Positions 1 through 10,000 of a stretch of 64,000 bases of DNA are shown in pieces. This DNA is from Streptomyces fumigatiscleroticus (GTDB taxonomy: Bacteria > Actinomycetota > Actinomycetes > Streptomycetales > Streptomycetaceae). The position numbers were made by a program, and so were the translations under genes. A model generated the notes under the pieces. The model saw only the letters and a program-made list of their open reading frames with translations. It made no database searches and was not told the origin of the DNA. How positions within the stretch are numbered: position 1 is the first letter of the stretch; each line of letters opens with the position of its first letter. The DNA is taken from assembly GCF_014647975.1 (NCBI RefSeq), contig NZ_BMQF01000001.1, positions 310,001 through 374,000 on the forward strand, read 5' to 3'.

Positions 1-2
1 GC

Positions 3-257
3 CGGCTGGCCCGGGCGCTGCGGCCGTCGGGCAGTCTGGTGCTGGCCACCGTGCCGCTGGACGTGGAGGGCGTCGAGGGCGTCTTCATGGGGCAGCGCGT
101 GCGGGTGACGAGCTTCGCCCCCGAGGACGTCGTCGCCCTGGTCCGGGACGCCGGTCTCACGGTGCTGTCCGAGCACCGCGTGATGTTCGCCCCGGCGCAT
201 CCGGACGCCGTGCCCGAGCCGCACCTGTTCCTGTACTGCGCACGCGCGGGCGCGTGA
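3..257 (+). CDS. SAM-dependent methyltransferase-like protein, C-terminal part
   Basis: The gene enters from the left edge; only about 84 codons remain, open from base 3 to a TGA at 255-257. The visible part starts with a R-x-LRPSGSLVLATVP stretch, which resembles the strand after motif III in class I methyltransferases, where the product is returned from a 'leader builds result' motif. It ends with a beta strand reading HLFLYCARAG, typical of the last strand of the Rossmann-like methyltransferase fold. The substrate cannot be told from this piece. It converges on the TPR gene with only a few bases between the stops. The methyltransferase reading is an inference from a short tail. Confidence 0.55.
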   Translation, partial: RLARALRPSGSLVLATVPLDVEGVEGVFMGQRVRVTSFAPEDVVALVRDAGLTVLSEHRVMFAPAHPDAVPEPHLFLYCARAGA

Positions 258-261
258 CGGT

Positions 262-1953
262 TCAGCCGTCGCCCGCGCAGCAACCGCCGGCGTCCACGCC
301 GCCCGGAACGGCTTCGAGGCGGCAGTAGCAGGACGCCGTCACCGGTACGTCCGTCATCGCGGCGGCCAGCTTCAGCGGCTGGGCGACGAGCCGCGCCTGA
401 GCCGTCCTGCCCAGCCGGACGAGGCACTCGTGCAGCCCGTGCAGGGCCCAGACGTTGCCGGGGTGCTGCCGTGCGCGCGGAAGGGTGTCGTCCAGGCCCA
501 GGTCGGCCCGGTAGACCGCCTCTGCCTCCGCCACCCGCCCGCGCTCCAGCAGCAGGGCGCCGTAGGCGTGCCGGGTCGGCTGCATCCAGCCCCAGGGTTC
601 GTCGTAGGGGAGGCCGTCGTCCAGTTCCACCGACCGTTCCAGGGCGGCGAAGGCGGTGTCGTACTCGCCCCTGCGGTAGGCGAGTTCGCCGTCGAGCATC
701 GCCGCGGCGATGGCGAGGAGGTCGGCGCAGGTGTTGTTGAACAGCATGCGGGTGCCGGGGACGCGGGCGACCGCCTCGCGGAACAGACGGCGTTCGGCCT
801 CCGCCTCGGTGACGCGGCCGGTGGCCGAGAGCGCGACGCCTCGGGCGTAGTGGCGCATGGCCGTGGTCACGCAGTAAAGCTCCGGGTCGGCGGGCGGGGG
901 CAGCCGCAGGATGTCGGACCAGCGGCCGAACCGGATCAGGACGTGCACCCGCATGGCGAGGAAGGCCTCCAGCCAGTCGGCCATGGGCGGGCTCTGCACG
1001 CGCAGCAGTTCCTCCGGGATGGAGGCCTCCAGCTGTGCCGCGGTCTCCAGCGCGGTGTGGTACCGGCCGAGGAACATGGCGCCGTAGATCTTGAAGTGGT
1101 AGTTGTGCGAACGGTACAGGGTGTAGAAGTTCATCGCCCCGGCCCGCGCGCGGTACTTCTCGTCGACGGCGATGGCGTCGCTGTTGTCCGAGACCACGCG
1201 CCGGTAGTCGCCGCAGAGGACGTCCAGGTGGGTGGGCATGTGCCGCAGATGCCCGGCGTCGGGCACCAGGCCGCGCAGCCGGTCGGCGACGGGCAGGGCC
1301 TTCTCCGGGGTGGGGGACATCTCCATCAGGTGGATGTACAGGTGCAGCAGGCCCGGGTGGTGTGCCCCGGCGTCCGTGGCGAGCGCCCGGTCGAGCACGG
1401 CCCTGGCCTCGACGGTGCGGGCGCCCCGGGCCGGTTCGCCGGTCGGCAGGTCCCACAGCTGCCAGGGGGTGAGGTTCATCAGGGCGTCGGCGCACAGGGC
1501 GGCGATGTCCGGGTCGTCCGGGGCGAGGTCGTACACGGCACGCATGCTGTCGGCGTACGGCACGTTCCACACCGAGCAGTCCTCGACGGGCTTGCCCTGC
1601 GGATAGCGGGCGCGCAGGGCGCCGATCAGGGCGCGTTCGACCGGCGTGGCGCCGGCCGCCGCCTTCTCGTGGGCGAGTTCCACGGCGGCGTGGGTGCGCT
1701 CCACGGTCCGCACCAGGTCCTCGCCGTCGAAGAACTCCCAGGGCTTGTTGTAGTTGGGGCCGAGGGCGTAGGCGATGCCCCAGTGGGCCATCGCGCACTC
1801 CGGGTCGGCCGCGGCGGCGGCCTCGAAGCAGGCGACCGCCTCCTCGTGGTGGAAGGCGTACGTCCACACCAGCCCGCGGTCGAACCACGTCTGGGCCTCG
1901 GCGGACGAGGTCGTCACGGGGCGGCTGTGCGTGCCGAGGTCGTAGTAGTCCAT
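262..1953 (-). CDS. Tetratricopeptide-repeat protein of unknown role
   Basis: A 563-residue protein starting MDYYDLGTHSRPVTTSS. The ATG at 1953 is preferred over an upstream in-frame extension because GGGAGA lies 6-8 bases before it and the upstream residues look non-coding. Residues about 15-60 (WFDRGLVWTYAFHHEEAVACFEAAAAADPECAMAHWG, shown here only in outline) form a clear TPR: acidic and alanine-rich helices with the W-x-x-G...A-x-x-x-F pattern. Further helical hairpins run to the C terminus, and the last residues are Cys-rich (two Cys, then CC). No signal peptide or membrane segment is visible. This full-length TPR family is common in actinobacteria and has no assigned function. It is transcribed divergently from the secreted discoidin protein across a 260-bp promoter region. 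Confidence 0.8.
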   Translation of the reverse strand: MDYYDLGTHSRPVTTSSAEAQTWFDRGLVWTYAFHHEEAVACFEAAAAADPECAMAHWGIAYALGPNYNKPWEFFDGEDLVRTVERTHAAVELAHEKAAAGATPVERALIGALRARYPQGKPVEDCSVWNVPYADSMRAVYDLAPDDPDIAALCADALMNLTPWQLWDLPTGEPARGARTVEARAVLDRALATDAGAHHPGLLHLYIHLMEMSPTPEKALPVADRLRGLVPDAGHLRHMPTHLDVLCGDYRRVVSDNSDAIAVDEKYRARAGAMNFYTLYRSHNYHFKIYGAMFLGRYHTALETAAQLEASIPEELLRVQSPPMADWLEAFLAMRVHVLIRFGRWSDILRLPPPADPELYCVTTAMRHYARGVALSATGRVTEAEAERRLFREAVARVPGTRMLFNNTCADLLAIAAAMLDGELAYRRGEYDTAFAALERSVELDDGLPYDEPWGWMQPTRHAYGALLLERGRVAEAEAVYRADLGLDDTLPRARQHPGNVWALHGLHECLVRLGRTAQARLVAQPLKLAAAMTDVPVTASCYCRLEAVPGGVDAGGCCAGDG

Positions 1954-2082
1954 GCGTGTCTCCCGAACCCGCGACCGCTCGGTGCCCCGGACGTGGTCGG
2001 CGCTCCGGGGCTTGCGTACCGGGCAGCCTAGTGGTGACCGCGGGCGCGCAGTAGGACGCCGGCGTCCGGGAAATCCGTGTCC

Positions 2083-2106
2083 GAAGTCTTGTCGAAAGTC
2101 TTGTCG
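2083..2106. repeat. Two adjacent 12-bp direct repeats in a divergent promoter region
   Basis: The motif (g/a)aagtcttgtcg occurs twice head to tail at 2083-2094 and 2095-2106, differing only at the first base. It lies between the TPR gene and the secreted discoidin gene, in the locally AT-richer stretch that also holds TTAAATCAAAG at about 2123. Tandem 12-bp repeats are compatible with a regulator operator, but no known consensus was recognised. Confidence 0.4.
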
Positions 2107-2213
2107 CGCACATGACTCATCCCTTAAATCAAAGCCTGAACTAAGCAACACGGAAACTCCGTCGCCCCACCCCTCACCGCACCCGCAGGAAGCAGAAAGC
2201 AGAGAACCGACGC

Positions 2214-4757
<2,544 letters not shown>

Positions 4758-4827
4758 CCTCCGCCATCTCCGGCCGAATCGGTCGCTGTCGCCGCGCCGT
4801 GGCGGCGTTCTAGGATCGCGCCCTGAA

Positions 4828-4856
4828 GGGCCGGTCCCCGCCGAGGGGACCGGCCC
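4828..4856 (+). terminator. Rho-independent-type hairpin after the discoidin gene
   Basis: The arms gggccggtcccc (4828-4839) and ggggaccggccc (4845-4856) pair perfectly over 12 bp around a 5-base loop. It is 70 bp after the stop of the secreted protein gene. It lacks a U-tract, as usual in high-GC actinobacteria. Confidence 0.7.
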
Positions 4857-4867
4857 CACGGCCCCCG

Positions 4868-5027
4868 GTCCCCGGGCCCGAGAGACAGCCGACCCCAGCA
4901 GGGACACCAGAGCCCGCATCCGGCGACCGCCCGGCACGGACCCCGGTCCCCCGTCCTCCGGCCCGTTCGAGCAGGGGCGAACTCCCGCGCGCCCCCGAGC
5001 GCCGCGAGGACGATCCCGCGCGAGAGG
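4868..5027 (-). repeat. Dispersed intergenic repeat, copy A (inverted)
   Basis: Read on the minus strand, this 160-bp stretch matches 6901-7070 (plus strand) block by block. Shared blocks are CTCTCGCGCGGG, GGCGCTCGGGG, GCGGGAGT, TCGAACGGGCCGGAGGACG and a closing block near GTCTCTCGGGCCCGGGGAC. A shorter third copy is at 7941-8010. No open frame is preserved between copies, so this looks like a non-coding or decayed element. Confidence 0.6.
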
Positions 5028-5033
5028 CCCGCG

Positions 5034-5531
5034 TCAGCGAACGACGCGGCTCCTCGCGCCGGCGGCCGCCGCCACCGCCGACGCCGGGCGGCGGCCGCCG
5101 CACCCGGCACGGGCCACCGCGCCGCCACCCCGCCGATCCGGGCACATGACAGGCGGCTGTCGGGTTCCAAGGATCCGGTGCGCCGGACCCTCGGAACCCG
5201 GCCTCCCCGTCCTGTCCCTGGGCCACCGCCACGACTTCGGCGAACGGCCGACGAGCTCGTGAAGGCCGCCGCGCCGGAGAATCCCGGCTCCGGGGACGAG
5301 GAGCCGGCCGGGATCGCCACGTACGCCACCGGCGACGGCGAGGCTGAGCACGGTGGCGGCCGGCAGCAGCAGCGCGAGCACGAGGAGGCCGGTGGCGAGG
5401 GCCGAGGTACCGCGCCGCCGCCCGGACTTCGCCCGTCCCCGCCCGTCCGGGCCGGGGCCGACGGCGGTGGCGCTCGCCGGCGTCCGGGGCGCCGGGAGGC
5501 GCGGGCGGGCCGGGGACGGGCAACTGGGCAC
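5034..5531 (-). CDS. Possible small membrane protein (low confidence)
   Basis: A 165-residue frame starting at GTG 5531, with AAGGAA about ten bases upstream. Codons 1 to about 95 have almost uniform G/C third positions and encode a proline- and arginine-rich head followed by one strong hydrophobic segment (about 43-66, ALATGLLVLALLLPAATVLS). After about residue 95 the codon bias fades and the sequence runs toward repeat copy A, so the 3' end may be frameshifted or not coding. It lies divergently beside the iron box at 5601, so if real it could share that control. No family was recognised. Confidence 0.3.
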   Translation of the reverse strand: MPSCPSPARPRLPAPRTPASATAVGPGPDGRGRAKSGRRRGTSALATGLLVLALLLPAATVLSLAVAGGVRGDPGRLLVPGAGILRRGGLHELVGRSPKSWRWPRDRTGRPGSEGPAHRILGTRQPPVMCPDRRGGGAVARAGCGGRRPASAVAAAAGARSRVVR

Positions 5532-5600
5532 ATGTACGGGTTCCTTGGGTGGGCGCGCGACGGCGCGCCGACATCACCGCAGCGGACGCATCCGATTCCC

Positions 5601-5619
5601 TTAGGTAAGGCGAACCTAA
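5601..5619. promoter_or_regulatory. Iron box (DmdR/IdeR-type operator)
   Basis: The 19-bp sequence ttaggtaaggcgaacctaa matches the actinobacterial iron-box consensus TTAGGTTAGGCTAACCTAA at all but two positions and keeps the TTAGG...CCTAA dyad. It lies 123 bp upstream of the PNPOx-like gene at 5742 and 70 bp from the divergent hypothetical gene. Known behaviour of such sites is repression by Fe(II)-bound DmdR/IdeR, so the neighbour is predicted to be induced by iron starvation. Confidence 0.8.
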
Positions 5620-5741
5620 CATCAGCTAAGGTGTCTCGTGCAACCGGCGGTGCGACCTGGAACGATCCGGTCACCGCGCCGCCCGCGACACATCCGTCCG
5701 GCACAGCACCGGACAGCCAAGAGCCCCGGGAGTGAGCCGGC

Positions 5742-6305
5742 TTGTCCCAGACCACCGACGCGACCGCGCACCGGCCGGCCGCCCCCCGCGCGGACGGCTT
5801 CGTCGAGCTCTCCTCACCGGCCGAACTGCGCGAGCTGCTGGGCGAGCCACATCCCATCGTGATCGACAAGGTGCACGACCGGCTCACCGACGAGGACACC
5901 GGCATGCTGGCCCGGTCGCCCTTCTGCCTGCTGGCCACCTCGGACGGCCGCGGCAACTGCGACATCTCACCGCGCGGCGACGCCCCCGGCTTCACCCGGG
6001 TGCTCGGGCCGGGCACCCTCGCGCTGCCGGACCGGCCGGGCAACCGGCGGGGCGACAGCTTCCACAACATCCTCGAGAACCCGCACGCCGGGCTGTTGTA
6101 TCTGATCCCCGGCAGCACGGACGTGCTGCGGATCAACGGCCGGGCCCGGATCCTCACCGACGCCCCGTTCTTCGACGCCATGACCCGGGACGGGCGGCGC
6201 CCCGTGCTCGCCCTGCTGCTGGAGATCGAGGAGATCTACCCGCACTGCCCGCAGTCCCTGCGGCGCTCGGGCCTGTGGGAGTCCGGGAGCCGGCCGGCGG
6301 GCTGA
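5742..6305 (+). CDS. Pyridoxamine 5'-phosphate oxidase-family flavin-binding protein
   Basis: 187 residues with TTG start at 5742 and GGGAG nine bases before it. The core (LARSPFCLLATSDGRGNCDISPRGD at about 50-73, in outline) is the split-barrel FMN-binding signature, followed by LPDRPGNRRGDSFHNILENP and GLLYLIPG, which are typical of the MSMEG_1061-type branch of the PNPOx-like superfamily. Members bind FMN, F420 or haem, and the actual reaction of this branch is not established. The C terminus carries EEIYPHCPQSLRRSGLW, with a His-Cys pair often seen in the family. An iron box lies upstream, which suggests a role during iron limitation. It stands alone; the next gene runs on the other strand. 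Confidence 0.85.
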   Translation: MSQTTDATAHRPAAPRADGFVELSSPAELRELLGEPHPIVIDKVHDRLTDEDTGMLARSPFCLLATSDGRGNCDISPRGDAPGFTRVLGPGTLALPDRPGNRRGDSFHNILENPHAGLLYLIPGSTDVLRINGRARILTDAPFFDAMTRDGRRPVLALLLEIEEIYPHCPQSLRRSGLWESGSRPAG

Positions 6306-6336
6306 CGCCCGGCGAGCGGACCTTGGGGCGCCGCCG

Positions 6337-6732
6337 TCATGGCCGCATCACGCGTTGCTGGTGCTCCGGGTCCGCGACGGCCCGATCGTGCACGCGGCCG
6401 GGGAAGCGGAAGGGCCGGCCGGCCGTGGCCAGGGTTCCGGTGACGGTCTGCTCCACGGTGATCACTTCCGGATCGGTGCTGTCGTGCACGACGACGTCCT
6501 CGATGCTCTCCGGCCGCGCCGGGCTCCCGCCCCAGACGGCCCGGTAGCCCGCCCGGATCTCCTCCCGCCCCCGGTAGCGTCCGGCCATGCCGGGGAAGAG
6601 GAACAGGAACGCGTGCACGGTGTCGGCCGCGTACAGATCGGCCAGCGCCTTAGCGGACATGTCGAGCATCGCGCGGTGGTAGCGGGCCAGTATCTCGTGC
6701 GGGCCGGGACCGGCCGAGGCGGTGTCCGGCAT
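6337..6732 (-). pseudogene. SnoaL-like / NTF2-fold protein with an apparently inverted 3' end
   Basis: 131 residues from ATG 6732. Residues 1 to about 108 are a normal SnoaL-like domain: EILARYHRAMLDMSAKALADLYA, then FLFPGMAGRYRGREEIRAGY and VVHDSTDPEVITVEQTVTG (in outline). The family normally ends 'RFPG-LLVLRVRDG-IVH-RDYMD'. Here the frame instead reads RVHDRAVADPEHQQRVMRP and stops. The missing ending, LLVLRVRDGPIVHA, is encoded on the opposite strand at 6355-6396, in the same place. The simplest explanation is a local inversion of about 50-60 bp that replaced the last strand of the fold, or an assembly artefact. The protein is probably damaged. Confidence 0.55.
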
Positions 6733-7434
6733 GACGGTGCGACTCCCTTGCGGTCTGCGCTCGGGCGGGAACCGGGCGTCCCGCCCGGGCGCACCCTGCG
6801 GAAAGATCCGCGCCGCGGCAGCCGAACGGTGATGTCGTGGGCGGCCGTCGTCCAAGGTCGGCGATGACGACGGCCGCCGGCGCGGGAACTCGCGTCTCCC
6901 CTGGCGCGGAGCTCTCGCGCGGGTCGCCCTCTCGGCGCTCGGGGCGTTGCGGGAGTGGCGCCCCATGTCGAACGGACCGGAGGACGAGTGGCCGGAATCC
7001 GGGTGGGTCCGGTGCGGGACACGGACGCCGGTCGCTCATGCGGTTGGGTTGTCTCTCCGGGCCCGGGGACCAGGGGCCGAGGCGGCCCGCTTCGGCGGGC
7101 CGCGTCCGGCCGCCGTCGACGGAAGCCGTCAGGAACGCGGCCGGATCTCCATGTGGGGGCAAGCCTAGAGCGAACCGGGGGAAGGCAGAAGTCCACGATT
7201 CGGACGGTGGCGGCCCGCGGCGGCGGCCCCGCCCGGTCACGGACCCGCAGCCGGAGGGACCGGCGTGTGGCCGGGGTGGCGGGTGGGTCCTGTGCCGTGG
7301 ACCGGGGCATGGCCGAGAGGGCGTGCGGCGGGCCGGCCGGTGCCCCGTCCGCGCGGTCCCGGGCCGGGGCCCGGACTGGACGGGGTCACCGGGGGCACCC
7401 GTAGCCACAACACCGGTATGTGAAAGGGCCGTTC
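6733..7434. other. 700-bp spacer holding repeat copy B
   Basis: No frame here has convincing codon bias over a useful length, although several overlapping open frames exist. The clear structure is the dispersed repeat at 6901-7070. The last 50 bp before 7435 supply the leader of the GlsB-like gene. Confidence 0.5.
6901..7070 (+). repeat. Dispersed intergenic repeat, copy B
   Basis: This is the plus-strand partner of copy A (4868-5027, inverted). Both begin with CTCTCGCGCGGG, carry TCGAACGG(g/a)CCGGAGGACG in the middle and finish with GGGCCCGGGGAC. By eye roughly three quarters of positions agree. The GGAGGACGA-GTG in the middle looks like a ribosome site and start codon, but the frame behind it does not look coding. 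Confidence 0.6.
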
Positions 7435-7698
7435 ATGGAGATCTCAGGCATCATCAGCGCGATCGTCATCGGCATCGTCATCGGTGTCCTGGGCCGGCTC
7501 GTCGTGCCCGGCCGGCAGCGCATCGGCATGCTGTGGACGATCGTGATCGGCATCGTCGCGGCCTTCGTCGGCACCGGCGTCGCCGCGGGCCTCGGTGTCG
7601 CCGACACCAAGGGCGTCGACTGGGTCGAGTGGCTCATCCAGATCGCCCTGGCGGCCCTCGGCGTCGCCGCGCTCAGCAAGGTCAAGGTACGCCGCTGA
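7435..7698 (+). CDS. GlsB/YeaQ/YmgE-family stress-response membrane protein
   Basis: 87 residues beginning MEISGIISAIVIGIVIGVLG. Three hydrophobic helices cover about 3-20, 30-52 and 64-80, with the conserved GRLVVPG motif after helix 1 and a glycine-rich helix 2. This is the transglycosylase-associated (GlsB/YeaQ) family, small inner-membrane proteins induced by general stress in many bacteria; the molecular role is unknown. ATG 7435 is chosen over the in-frame GTG at 7420 because GAAAGGG is six bases upstream of it. It is monocistronic, between two repeat-containing spacers. Confidence 0.88.
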   Translation: MEISGIISAIVIGIVIGVLGRLVVPGRQRIGMLWTIVIGIVAAFVGTGVAAGLGVADTKGVDWVEWLIQIALAALGVAALSKVKVRR

Positions 7699-8165
7699 CT
7701 CCCCCGCCCCGCGCCCTCCGTCGCCCGCGGGGCCGGCCGGGACGGCCGGGCGGTCCCAACGGCCCTCGGGGCCGGGCCTCTTCGCGGAGCGCCGCACTCG
7801 CCGAGCATGGCTGAAACTGTTCTGCCCGGCGTCCGCATGGAGGTTCGAAGCGGGGGTACTCGGGTCGCGGTAGGGTTGGCCGCCGGAGTCGGCGCCGGGC
7901 GGCAGCCTCAGGGCGCGAGCACCCCCAAGCCCGGGGGTGCCCGCGCGGAACGTCCTCTCAGCCCCCGGGGCCCGCGGGAAAGAGCCCCGGCTCGAACAGG
8001 CAGGAGGACGAGGCCGGGGCCGTGACGGAAACCTCGAGATCCGGCTCCGGCCGCCGCGCCGCTTCGGCATCCAGCCCGCGAAGCCGGATGCCGGGCCGAA
8101 CCTGGCCGGGCGTCGCGTACCTCCGCGCTCCGCAGCGTAGGGCACAGGGTGGGGATCAACCAGTG
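7699..8165. other. Spacer with hairpin and repeat copy C
   Basis: No credible gene in 467 bp. An 8-bp hairpin (GCACCCCC/GGGGGTGC, 7919-7926 with 7933-7940) immediately precedes repeat copy C. GGGGTACTCGGG at about 7852 resembles a SigB-type -10 element, but no GTT lies at the right distance. A GTG at 8022 behind GGAGGACGAGG opens a frame that overlaps the next gene on the other strand and lacks coding bias. Confidence 0.45.
7941..8010 (+). repeat. Dispersed intergenic repeat, copy C (short)
   Basis: It shares with copies A and B the order CGCGGAACGTCCTC, CCCGGGG, GCGGGAA, GCTCGAACAGGCAGGAGGACG. Similarity stops shortly after GGAGGACG, whereas A and B continue for a further 80 bp. Confidence 0.5.
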
Positions 8166-8378
8166 CTAGGCCGCGTCGTAGACGTGGGCCCGCCCGCCTT
8201 TCCACTTCACCCAGCCGGGGTCGTCCAGCAGCCCCTCGGCCTCCTCCAGGCCCACGCGCCGCAGGAACTCGACCACGTCCCGGTCGGAGTACGCCAGGCC
8301 CACGATCTCGCCGCGCACCGTCACCCGGCGTCCGCCCGAACCGAGGGGCGGATGGACGACTATCGGTGCCGCGCTCAT
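8166..8378 (-). CDS. Small conserved actinobacterial protein
   Basis: 70 residues, MSAAPIVVHPP to GGRAHVYDAA. The middle (GRRVTVRGEIVGLAYSDRDVVEFLRRVGL) alternates strands and helices, and LLDDPGWVKWKGG is a strongly conserved-looking tail. From memory, near-identical small proteins are frequent in Streptomyces, without assigned function. It has no membrane segment. GGAGG is close to the ATG at 8378. It is divergent from the MSMEG_6728-like gene. Confidence 0.75.
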   Translation of the reverse strand: MSAAPIVVHPPLGSGGRRVTVRGEIVGLAYSDRDVVEFLRRVGLEEAEGLLDDPGWVKWKGGRAHVYDAA

Positions 8379-8524
8379 CCCTCCAGCATCCCCCTGCCCG
8401 GGCGGCCCCGCATCCAGGCGCGGGAATCCCGGCGTCCGCCGCGGGCCGTACGGTGTGCGACGGCGCGGAACAGGGAAGAGCGGTGCGGGGAGGGGAACGG
8501 CACCCCGAGAGTACGGACGACGCG

Positions 8525-9007
8525 ATGCAGACTTTCCTGCCGTATCCCGGTTTCGAGGACTCGGCGCAGGTGCTCGACCGCCGCCGGCTGGGCAAGCAGC
8601 GGGTCGAGGCGCTCCAGGTACTGCGCGGCCTGACGGTGCCCGGCTACGGCTGGCGCCGGCATCCGGCCGTGCGCATGTGGATCGGCTACGAGGAGGCGCT
8701 GGTCCGGTACGGCCTGGACATCTGCCGGGTCTGGCGCGAGCACGGCCATCAGGACAGCTGCGCCGCCACACTCGTCGCCGACTTCGCCGCGGCCCGGCCC
8801 GGTGCGGTCGTCCGCGGGCAGGACGAACTGGCCGGGGACGGGGAGCTGCCGCCCTGGCTCGGTGACGACGCCGTCCACCGCAGCCACCGATCGGCGCTCG
8901 TGCGCAAGGACCCCGACACCTACGCGCCCCTCTTCCCCGGCGAGCCGGACGACCTGCCGTACGTCTGGCCGGCCTCCGACCGCGACCCCGAGGCGCGCAC
9001 CGGCTGA
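8525..9007 (+). CDS. MSMEG_6728-family protein (pyrimidine-dimer glycosylase-like)
   Basis: 160 residues starting MQTFLPYPGFEDSAQVLDRRRLGKQRVEA (outline). The N-terminal FLPYP-x-F...LD-x-RRLGKQRVE and the following HP(A)VRMW motif are the hallmarks of this actinobacterial family, which shares its N-terminal arrangement with phage T4-type pyrimidine-dimer DNA glycosylases. That similarity hints at DNA repair, but the activity of this branch is not established. HRSHRSALVRKDP near the C terminus is another family signature. The ATG at 8525 has only a weak ribosome site. Confidence 0.8.
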   Translation: MQTFLPYPGFEDSAQVLDRRRLGKQRVEALQVLRGLTVPGYGWRRHPAVRMWIGYEEALVRYGLDICRVWREHGHQDSCAATLVADFAAARPGAVVRGQDELAGDGELPPWLGDDAVHRSHRSALVRKDPDTYAPLFPGEPDDLPYVWPASDRDPEARTG

Positions 9008-9147
9008 GCACCGTTCCGGGCGGAGCCAGAACCGCCCGGTTGCGCGAGCGGTTGGGCCACCCGGGTGGCTGCCGGTCGCACACTCCGGCGAACCGGGCTG
9101 GGATGGAGACGCGACACGTCCCCTCCGTTCACGAAAGCGAGCCTGAG

Positions 9148-9363
9148 ATGATCGTCAAGAAGCTGCACGAGTCCGGGATCCGTTCCGAGCACGCCTACTG
9201 CGCCGCCTTCGCCTCGATCGGCCTGTCCGTCGTCTCCTGGTGCGCCTCACTGGGCGTGGAGAAGAAGGGCGAGGAGCGCGCCGACCGCTGGGGCATCTTC
9301 GTCGGCGAGTGGGCCCCCACCTTCTTCGCCCTCGGCCTGGCCCTGCGCACGTACGAGAAGTAG
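9148..9363 (+). CDS. Small two-helix membrane protein
   Basis: 71 residues beginning MIVKKLHESGIRSEHAY. Hydrophobic helices at about 15-33 (YCAAFASIGLSVVSWCAS) and 48-66 (WGIFVGEWAPTFFALGLAL) flank a charged EKKGEERADR loop. The ATG at 9148 has GAAAG ten bases upstream; an in-frame ATG at 9103 would add 15 residues that look non-coding. This is a recurrent streptomycete membrane protein of unknown function. Confidence 0.8.
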   Translation: MIVKKLHESGIRSEHAYCAAFASIGLSVVSWCASLGVEKKGEERADRWGIFVGEWAPTFFALGLALRTYEK

Positions 9364-9499
9364 CGGCCCGGCCACGCCGACGGGGCGGGCGCCCGGCACG
9401 ACGGCCGGGCACCCGCCCCCGGCATGAGTCCGTGCCGCCCGGCCTATTCGTCCGGCGGCGGGGCACCCGCAAGGCATCGTCCGTCGGGAGGGGAAGACC

Positions 9500-9691
9500 G
9501 TGCTGGCCGTCGCCGTTCTGCTGCTGCCCGGGCTGGGGCTGCTGCTGTTCACCATGACGCACATCGAGGACCGGCTCCTGCGGGGCGCCGACCCGGCCGA
9601 ACGGCGCCCGCGACGCCACTTGCGTCTTCTCCCCGGCGGGAGGCAGACGCCGGCCGGCCACGGCACGCAGCGCGGCCGGCACGCCGCCTGA
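9500..9691 (+). CDS. Very small single-pass membrane protein
   Basis: 63 residues from GTG 9500, with GGGAGGGGAAG just upstream. The first 20 residues (LAVAVLLLPGLGLLLFTMTH) form one membrane helix. The rest is basic and arginine/glycine rich (ERRPRRHLRLLPGGR), presumably cytoplasmic. No family function is known. Confidence 0.65.
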   Translation: MLAVAVLLLPGLGLLLFTMTHIEDRLLRGADPAERRPRRHLRLLPGGRQTPAGHGTQRGRHAA

Positions 9692-10000
9692 CCCCACCCA
9701 CCGGACGCCGACCTGCCTCCGGAATCCCGCACCCCCGGTCCCACCGCGCTCACCCGACGAGCCCGCACCCGGGCCCGCCACACCGAGCCGGCCGCCGTGG
9801 GCCCGGACCCGCGTCACGCCGCGGCCCCGGCATCCGCGGGCCGCGCCTCGCTCACGAGGGACCCACCCGCCGGTCCGCCGGGGCCGGCCACGCCGGCGTC
9901 GCGATCGGTCCGTCCGGCCGCGGCGCGGCGGCGCCTTCGGCCGGGCTTCCGGCGGCTCGCGGACAGCGCACCCTGCCACCGGCCCTCCACGGACTGCCGC
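9692..10000. other. Spacer with no recognisable gene
   Basis: About 310 bp of proline/arginine-coding GC-rich sequence. A frame runs through it into the alpha-galactosidase relic, but the translated part does not resemble the usual start of GH36 enzymes. It may be decayed upstream sequence of that gene. Confidence 0.35.

Noticed and set aside
7852..7862. SigB promoter GGGGTACTCGGG
   Set aside because: No GTT at 14-16 bases upstream and no gene in the proper place downstream.
8022..8633. Frame starting at a GTG behind the repeat-C ribosome-like GGAGGACG
   Set aside because: Overlaps a real minus-strand gene and has no coding bias after the repeat.
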